Assembly: GCF_001468285.1 (NCBI RefSeq)
Contig: NZ_LNSB01000019.1
Span: forward strand, 1 to 64,000
Length of the DNA: 64,000 nt
DNA from: Sphingopyxis sp. HIX
GTDB lineage: Bacteria > Pseudomonadota > Alphaproteobacteria > Sphingomonadales > Sphingomonadaceae
Direction: 5' to 3'
Shown: piece after piece, positions 59,550-64,000 of the stretch
How positions within the stretch are numbered: position 1 is the first letter of the stretch
Layout of the letters: each line of letters starts with the position of its first letter
Program-made: the position numbers and the translations under genes
Notes under the pieces: generated by a model
Database searches by the model: none
Told to the model about the DNA's origin: nothing
Seen by the model: the letters and a program-made list of their open reading frames with translations, nothing else

Positions 59550-59633
59550 ATCGTTCTCCGATAGATTCGTTATCGAAGAACGATATATTGGCAATCATGC
59601 TTATCGTCAATCGATAATATCGAGAAACGATAT
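59548..59633. promoter_or_regulatory. palindromic operators upstream of the DUF2975/HTH pair
   Basis: ATATCGTTCT (59548-59557) and AGAACGATAT (59577-59586) form a perfect inverted repeat spanning the start region of the DUF2975 gene. A second palindrome, ATATCG-AGAAA-CGATAT, lies at 59617-59633. All share ATATCG arms, so one DNA-binding protein, probably the HTH protein encoded in the operon, should recognise them. Confidence 0.65.
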
Positions 59634-59641
59634 GTTCTGCC

Positions 59642-59719
59642 CGTCACCCCGGCGAAGGCCGGGGTCTCGACCTAGCTTTCCAACGCGCCGGCGAGATCCC
59701 GGCCTCCGCCGGGATGACG
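59642..59719. repeat. palindromic intergenic repeat (CGTCACCCCGGC type)
   Basis: CGTCACCCCGGCGAAGGCC at the left and GGCCTCCGCCGGGATGACG at the right are imperfect inverted complements; each end also folds on its own around GGCCTTCGCC-like loops. It is a fourth repeat family in the window, of a type very common in alphaproteobacterial spacers. Confidence 0.75.
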
Positions 59720-59730
59720 GAGGTTTCGAG

Positions 59731-60048
59731 TCAGCCCGCCGCCCAATCGAAGCCGAGCGGCGCCTCGCGGAACGCGAAGCGGTCGAGGTGGCGCGCGACG
59801 ACGCCCTGCATCGCCTCGACATGCTCCGCGCTGCTGGCGTCGATTCGCACCGTCAGCGTTTCGGCGCCGGCGTCGAAGGTCACCAGCGCGTCGCCATCCC
59901 AGGTCGCGCCACGCGCGTCCTTGGGAAAGGTTACCGTCCCATGCTCGGACGTGAACTCGACCGCGAGGTTATGCTGCCAATGCTTGCACAGCTGCTGCAG
60001 ATATTTGCTGGCGTGCGCCGTCGGCACGTGGGCGATCGCGCGGCTCAT
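59731..60048 (-). CDS. DUF2218 protein
   Basis: The 105-aa protein fits DUF2218: 'AHVPTAHASKYLQQLCKHWQHNL' and 'GTVTFPKDARGATWDGDALVTFDAG' are its typical segments, with 'HLDRFAFREAPLGFDW' at the end. The conserved His/Cys residues in 'LCKHWQH' could bind metal or heme; family members often lie near metal-homeostasis genes. It overlaps the PadR-type regulator gene upstream by 4 bp. Confidence 0.82.
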   Translation of the reverse strand: MSRAIAHVPTAHASKYLQQLCKHWQHNLAVEFTSEHGTVTFPKDARGATWDGDALVTFDAGAETLTVRIDASSAEHVEAMQGVVARHLDRFAFREAPLGFDWAAG

Positions 60049-60665
60049 GCCAGCCGCTCGATCTTCTGCGCCGCCTCGTCGATCAGCGCGACGATTTCGT
60101 GCAACTGCGTCTCGCCCAAGTCGCGGTCGCCGAGGCGGTTGACCAGCACCGCGCGCAGATTGCCCATCGCGCGGCGCACCGACGCGCTGTCGGTGCGCTG
60201 GCGCTCGTCGCCGACCGCCGACAGCCGCGCGATCAGCGCCTCGGCGAGTTCGGCATTGGCGTCGAGCTCGGCCTGGCCCTCGACGGTGATCGCGAAGAGC
60301 TTCTTGGCGCCGTCGCTTTCCTGCGCCGCGATCTGTCCCATGTCGCCCAGCAGGGTGAGGGTGGGGTAGATGACGCCGGGGCTGGGCGCATAGGCGCCGC
60401 CGGTCAGTTCCTCGATCCGGCGGATCAGGTCGTAGCCGTGGCGCGGCTCGTCGGCGATCAGCCTGAGCAGCACGAGGCGGAGCTCGCCGCTGTCGAACAT
60501 CCGCCGCCGCGATCCGCGGCCCTCGTCGTCGTCGCGGTGGCCGCGGCCATGCCCGCGCCCGAAACCATGGCCGAACCGGCCGCCGAAACCATGGCCGCGT
60601 CCGCCGCGGTGCATGCCGTGGCGCTTGCCGCAGCTGCGCCCGCCCATATGTCCGTAAAAATGCAT
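60045..60665 (-). CDS. PadR-family regulator with His/Gly-rich N-terminus
   Basis: The 206-aa protein has an N-terminal ~46-residue His/Gly/Arg-rich stretch ('MHRGGRGHGFGGRFGHGF') and then a PadR winged helix ('LVLLRLIADEPRHGYDLIRRIEELTGGAYAPSPGVIYPTLTLLGDMG') and a helical dimerisation tail. The His-rich extension suggests metal sensing, as for the ferric/heme-linked PadR regulators found near DUF2218. A perfect 14-bp palindrome (60698-60711) 33 bp upstream of ATG 60665 is the probable autoregulatory operator. Confidence 0.88.
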   Translation of the reverse strand: MHFYGHMGGRSCGKRHGMHRGGRGHGFGGRFGHGFGRGHGRGHRDDDEGRGSRRRMFDSGELRLVLLRLIADEPRHGYDLIRRIEELTGGAYAPSPGVIYPTLTLLGDMGQIAAQESDGAKKLFAITVEGQAELDANAELAEALIARLSAVGDERQRTDSASVRRAMGNLRAVLVNRLGDRDLGETQLHEIVALIDEAAQKIERLA

Positions 60666-60697
60666 GAGATTGTCCTTAGAGTGATTCTTGATAGCTC

Positions 60698-60711
60698 TAA
60701 GATATATCTTA
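60698..60711. promoter_or_regulatory. TAAGATATATCTTA operator upstream of the PadR gene
   Basis: A perfect 14-bp palindrome between -33 and -46 relative to the PadR start, typical in length and AT-richness for PadR binding sites. A partial half-site, TCTAAG/CTTAGA, lies closer to the gene (CCTTAGAGTG). Confidence 0.6.
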
Positions 60712-60788
60712 ATGACGAGTGCGCAAGAGGCATCTACCGGAAAAGCGCGATCACCATGTCGAAGGCGGCGGCGCGTGCCGGTCCGCGC

Positions 60789-60992
60789 CTAGAGGCCGTC
60801 TTCCTGCGCGAGCGTCAGCAACCGCTGCCAGTGCCGCCGGTCGCGCCCGTTGAGGCCGCGATCGCCCGCGCGCCGCTCCAGCTCGAGGCGCGTGTTGTCG
60901 CCATGTTTCAGGCGCATCTGCTGTAACGCGTCGAGGTCGTCCGCCAGCCGCGCCGCGGCGCGGCGCCCGCCGAACAAGGTCGAAAATACCAA
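60789..60992 (-). CDS. small hypothetical protein
   Basis: A ~67-aa product: 'FSTLFGGRRAAARLADDLDALQQMRLKHGDN', then a basic tail. It is helical, charged, and has no recognisable domain. TTG 60992 preceded by GGAGG (5-nt spacing) is the best start; an ATG at 61022 has no ribosome-binding site. It is modestly supported, by codon pattern and ribosome-binding site only. Confidence 0.4.
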   Translation of the reverse strand: MVFSTLFGGRRAAARLADDLDALQQMRLKHGDNTRLELERRAGDRGLNGRDRRHWQRLLTLAQEDGL

Positions 60993-61142
60993 TGATCCCT
61001 CCTCAAATGCCGGTCGATGCAAGGGGGGAGTGCATCCGATCTTGGCAACTTATCAGATTTGCCGCACCCTGTCATGGGCCGTTCTGGATGTGAAGTCATG
61101 CCGTCGCGGCACAATTTTCCGCGATTTTCCGCCGATTGCGGC

Positions 61143-61170
61143 TTGACTTCGCGCGTCCCGCCGCTATTGG
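61143..61170 (+). promoter_or_regulatory. probable rplJL promoter
   Basis: TTGACT (61143-61148), a 16-bp spacer, and TATTGG (61165-61170). It would give an rplJ leader of about 280 nt, long enough to hold the L10-(L7/L12) binding structure by which this operon is autoregulated in bacteria. The 464-bp gap before rplJ holds no convincing gene. Confidence 0.5.
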
Positions 61171-61456
61171 CGACCCCGCATTGCCAACGGCCCGGATTTT
61201 TTCGGGGCTGCGGCAATTCCGTCCGAGACAGTTGGTGAAGGGAATTTGCCCTTCTTAATTTCCAGCCGAGACGGGGAAAAGTCTTTATCGGTCGCCCGCC
61301 TGCCCGTCAGGCGCCAGCGGCTTGACCGACCCCATCGGACATCGTTGCGTACAGGCGGGCGAGCCTTGGCTCGTCACGGCCTGTGCGTGTTGTAGCCGCC
61401 CGGCGGCGCGTGCGTTCCGGCGCCCGCGCATCCGGGCAGATGAGTGGAGTATAGGC

Positions 61457-61972
61457 ATGGATCGTACGGAAAAGGCCGAAGCCGTATCCTCGCTGAACGC
61501 TACGCTGTCGTCAGCTGCCGCCGTTGTGGTCGTCCGCAACCTCGGCATGACCGTCGCCCAGTCGACGGTGCTGCGCCAGCAGATGCGCGATGCGGGAGCC
61601 GAGTTTCGCGTCACGAAGAACCGTCTTGCCAAAATCGCGCTCGATGGCACGTCCTACACCGGCATCGGCGACCTGCTGACCGGTCCCACCGCGCTTGCGA
61701 CGTCGACCGACCCCGTGTCGGCGGCGAAGATCGCGGTGGAATTTGCCAAGACCAACGACAAGCTTGAAATCGTTGGCGGCGGCATGGGCGACGTGGTCCT
61801 CGACGTCGACGGCGTGAAGGCGCTGGCTTCGCTTCCCTCGCTCGACGAGCTGCGCGCCAAGATCATCGGTCTGGTGCAGGCTCCGGCCACCAAGGTTGCG
61901 CAGATTGCCGCAGCCCCGGCGGGCCAGCTGGCGCGGGTCTTTGGCGCATATGCCGCCAAAGAAGCAGCGTGA
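61457..61972 (+). CDS. rplJ: ribosomal protein L10
   Basis: The 171-aa L10 anchors the L7/L12 stalk on 23S rRNA near L11 and represses its own mRNA. '[62 protein letters not shown]' shows the family N-terminal pattern; the C-terminal helix that binds L12 dimers follows '[14 protein letters not shown]'. GGAG precedes ATG 61457. It is followed by rplL after 58 nt. Neither rplA nor rpoB flanks the pair here. Confidence 0.97.
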   Translation: MDRTEKAEAVSSLNATLSSAAAVVVVRNLGMTVAQSTVLRQQMRDAGAEFRVTKNRLAKIALDGTSYTGIGDLLTGPTALATSTDPVSAAKIAVEFAKTNDKLEIVGGGMGDVVLDVDGVKALASLPSLDELRAKIIGLVQAPATKVAQIAAAPAGQLARVFGAYAAKEAA

Positions 61973-62030
61973 TTTTGAACTAACCCTTGAAACGACTGCC
62001 GGGATATCCCGGTTCTGATGGAGAATGAAC

Positions 62031-62402
62031 ATGGCTGATCTTGCTAAGATCGTTGAAGAACTGTCGGCGCTGACCGTCCTCGAAGCGGCTGACCTGTCGA
62101 AGATGCTCGAAGAAAAGTGGGGCGTTTCGGCCGTCGCTGCCGTCGCTGCCGCGCCGGTCGCCGCCGCTGCTGGCCCGGCTGCCGAAGAGCAGACCGAATT
62201 CGACGTCATCCTGACCGGTGACGGCGGCAACAAGATCAACGCGATCAAGGAAGTCCGCGCGATCACCGGCCTGGGCCTCGGCGAAGCCAAGGCGCTCGTC
62301 GAAAGCGCCCCCAAGGCGATCAAGGAAGGCGTGAGCAAGGCGGAAGCCGAAGAGCTGAAGAAGAAGCTCGAAGCCGCCGGCGCGACCGTCGAACTGAAGT
62401 AA
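62031..62402 (+). CDS. rplL: ribosomal protein L7/L12
   Basis: The 123-aa stalk protein has the N-terminal dimerisation helix ('[29 protein letters not shown]'), an Ala-rich hinge (~35-52), and the factor-binding globular domain with '[45 protein letters not shown]', which recruits EF-Tu, EF-G and other GTPases. ATG 62031 follows GGAG. A strong intrinsic terminator starts 49 nt after the stop, so rplJL is a two-gene operon. Confidence 0.98.
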   Translation: MADLAKIVEELSALTVLEAADLSKMLEEKWGVSAVAAVAAAPVAAAAGPAAEEQTEFDVILTGDGGNKINAIKEVRAITGLGLGEAKALVESAPKAIKEGVSKAEAEELKKKLEAAGATVELK

Positions 62403-62450
62403 TCGGTTCGCGGCCTCCCGCCGGTCCGCCGGCGGGATCCGATGCAAAGA

Positions 62451-62482
62451 AAAGGGCGGTGCCGCGAGGCACCGCCCTTTTT
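62451..62482 (+). terminator. intrinsic terminator of rplJL
   Basis: GGGCGGTGCC-GCGA-GGCACCGCCC, a perfect 10-bp stem with a GNRA tetraloop, followed by TTTTT and preceded by AAA. It is a textbook rho-independent terminator and likely also serves the convergent gene. Confidence 0.95.
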
Positions 62483-62503
62483 CATGCCCGAAGGCCAGCC
62501 CGC

Positions 62504-63574
62504 CTATTTGCGGGCGAAATCCGGACGGCGGAAGCCGTGCGACAGGCCGCGCTGCACCGGTTCGGGGCGGCGGACGTCCTGCTGCGCGGGGGCCGGCGCC
62601 GGGCGCTGGGCGATCTCCCAGGCGCTGACGGGCTTGCGCGCGGACTGTGCGGGCTCGCTCGCCACATTCTGCTCGCCCGACAACGTCGCTTCATAGGCCA
62701 GGCGCTCCTTGCGATCGAGGAAACGCGCGCGCTTCAACCGCTTCGACAACGTCTCGAACGGGTTGTCGGCGGTCGGGCCGACGAGCGCCATCGCCTCGTG
62801 GCGCCCCATGCTGCCGCTGGGCGCGGCCGCGAAGCTGGGCGTCGTGCGGCGCACGGGCTCCTCGACCGGCGCGGGGGCCGGGATCGGCTCGGGGTTGACC
62901 ATCGGCTCGGCTTCGCGCGCGGCGACCGGCGCAGGCGCAGCGGGCACCCATTCGGTCTCGGCATCGGCCTCGCGGAATTCCCAGGCGTCGGCGGCAGCCA
63001 CCGCGCGGCGGCGGCGGCGGGCAAAGGTCAGCCCGATTCCGCCCGCGAGCAGCAGCGCCGCGGCACCGCCGGCGAGCTCCCAGGGGAAGCCGTCGCTGGG
63101 GGCAGCGGTTTCGGTCGTGACTGCGGTGGGCGCGGGATCGACCACCGGTGCGACCGGCGCGACTTCGGCGGCCGGGAGCGCGCTTGCCGCAGCAGCGGTG
63201 GCGGCAACGGGTGCGACCTCGGCGGGAGCAGGGGCGGGCGGCGCCGTGCGTTCGGCAGCGGCGGCGCGCGGCGCGGCCTTGGGCGCCGGACGCGCGGCCG
63301 CCTTGACGGCGGGTCGCGGTTCGGCCTTGGCGACGGGCTCGGCGGGAAGGTCGAGCGGGACGCGGATCACCGGGGCGGGCGCGGGGGCCGGAGCCGGTGC
63401 AGCGACCGGGTTGACCGTCGTCGGCGCGGTCGGCGCGACGGGCGGCGCCATCACGGTCGGCGGCGCGGGTTCGGCCACGGGCGCGGTCTGCGCCAGCGCG
63501 GCGGGGGTGGAAAGGGCCAGAAACGCGGCAATCGCGCTTGCGGCGGGGCGGGAGAGGGTCGGTTTCTTCGTCAT
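62504..63574 (-). CDS. Ala/Pro-rich single-pass membrane protein, unknown
   Basis: The 356-aa protein has a signal peptide (SAIAAFLALSTPAALA-QT). Then come ~150 residues of Ala/Pro/Val-rich low complexity, a transmembrane helix at ~175-195 ('WELAGGAAALLLAGGIGLTFA') with a following basic stop-transfer run (RRRRRA), and a cytoplasmic tail with 'ADNPFETLSKRLKRARFLDRKERLAYEATLSG'. It would be an inner-membrane anchor with a periplasmic flexible arm. I do not recognise the family; the tail motif is the best search handle. The start at ATG 63574 is supported by the signal peptide. Confidence 0.6.
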   Translation of the reverse strand: MTKKPTLSRPAASAIAAFLALSTPAALAQTAPVAEPAPPTVMAPPVAPTAPTTVNPVAAPAPAPAPAPVIRVPLDLPAEPVAKAEPRPAVKAAARPAPKAAPRAAAAERTAPPAPAPAEVAPVAATAAAASALPAAEVAPVAPVVDPAPTAVTTETAAPSDGFPWELAGGAAALLLAGGIGLTFARRRRRAVAAADAWEFREADAETEWVPAAPAPVAAREAEPMVNPEPIPAPAPVEEPVRRTTPSFAAAPSGSMGRHEAMALVGPTADNPFETLSKRLKRARFLDRKERLAYEATLSGEQNVASEPAQSARKPVSAWEIAQRPAPAPAQQDVRRPEPVQRGLSHGFRRPDFARK

Positions 63575-63677
63575 AGTGACCAAGCAACGAGCGCGCCCGC
63601 GAAAGCGCTGCCCGCGGAGCCCAATTTTCGCGGCGAACCGTGTCGCGCCATCGGCGTGACGAAGAATCGGGCGCGCT

Positions 63678-64000
63678 TTATCGCCCTCCGGGGTCGCCTC
63701 CGCGCTCAGCCGAGCGGGGTTGCGTGCGGCGTCCCAGCGTCTGCGCGGCCGCCGCCGAGATGGCGGCACCGACCAGCGACAGGTCGCGGTCGAGCCGCTC
63801 GTCGAGCGCGCGATCGGCCAGCGTCGCCAGCTCCGAAATCAGCGGCATCGACAGCGACAGGCGCAGCGTCCCGGCCGCCTCGCCATTGGGGAGAAAGTGC
63901 GTGCGGACCGGCTGGCCGAGGCGGATCTCGTGCCCCAGCCACTGGCGCGACTGCTCGGCGATGCGGCGGTGCATCGCGCGCGCGGCGGCGAAATCGCACC
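63678..64000 (-). CDS. unknown protein, start outside the window
   Basis: Only the last ~107 residues are in the window: the frame is open to base 64000 (reading 'CDFAAARAMHRRIAEQSRQWLGHEI' at the edge). It is helical and charged, with 'LSMPLISELATLADRALDERLDRDLSLVGAAISAAAAQTLG' near the C-terminus. No recognisable domain is visible in this part. The ATG at 63974 is internal rather than the true start. Confidence 0.5.
   Translation of the reverse strand, partial: CDFAAARAMHRRIAEQSRQWLGHEIRLGQPVRTHFLPNGEAAGTLRLSLSMPLISELATLADRALDERLDRDLSLVGAAISAAAAQTLGRRTQPRSAERGGDPGGR

Noticed and set aside
1..64000. CRISPR arrays, insertion sequences, prophage or integrase genes
   Set aside because: No regularly spaced repeats, transposase or recombinase motifs were found in any frame; only palindromic non-coding repeats are present.

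Overview
The window is GC-rich, densely coded DNA from an alphaproteobacterium. TonB-dependent receptors with the sphingomonad-style 'IVVTA(Q/T)RR' N-terminus, a glycine decarboxylase split into gcvPA/gcvPB, many SDR/P450/acyl-CoA-type catabolic genes and several palindromic intergenic repeat families together suggest Sphingomonadaceae, most like Sphingopyxis. The genus is my inference. There is no CRISPR array, integrase or transposase.

1-20 kb is mostly chromosomal housekeeping. It holds a SPOR-domain protein (cut by the window edge), a dGTPase-like HD phosphohydrolase, and a Rossmann-fold protein. A tandem glycine riboswitch precedes gcvT-gcvH-gcvPA-gcvPB. Then come a run of small membrane/enzyme genes (TMEM175-like, ABA4-like, DUF938 methyltransferase), two tandem paralogous secreted proteins, an acyl-CoA synthetase, a GFA-family protein, an SDR, a GST and an EamA transporter.

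20-27.6 kb is the most interesting stretch. Next to tRNA-Trp(CCA) lies an AT-rich, gene-poor spacer with a 13-bp copy of the tRNA T-arm, followed by a compact four-gene class II lanthipeptide operon: a 62-aa mersacidin/lichenicidin-like precursor, a full LanM, an ABC exporter lacking a C39 protease domain, and a berberine-bridge-type flavin oxidase. A 270-bp element of nested inverted repeats sits on the other side of the tRNA.

27.6-34.3 kb looks like a carbohydrate locus. A ROK repressor and an aldose-1-epimerase-like gene are divergent from a TonB receptor, a Tat-exported 2H phosphoesterase (DUF1868) and a GPH-type sugar symporter. Two copies of a palindromic operator lie in the divergent promoter region.

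34.3-50.3 kb is a catabolic locus: aldehyde dehydrogenase, SDRs, D-aminoacylase-type amidohydrolase, molybdopterin oxidoreductase, TonB receptor, P450, DUF7064-like protein and APH-like phosphotransferase, with four TetR regulators. Two operator families recur at separate promoters (TTAAATG-N2-CATTTAA at three sites; GACGAA-N8-TTTGTC-like at three sites). They meet at the promoter of the TonB receptor/P450 pair, so the locus appears to be run by two interlocking TetR regulons.

50.3-64 kb returns to housekeeping and small genes. These are a Gdx guanidinium exporter with a mini-ykkC-like hairpin, a secreted phosphoesterase, ccmB/ccmA separated by a repeat, a small zincin, phhB, an APC permease, a JAMM peptidase, an autoregulated DUF2975/HTH pair, a PadR regulator, rplJ-rplL with a classic terminator, and an Ala/Pro-rich membrane protein. 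A partial unknown gene runs off the right edge.
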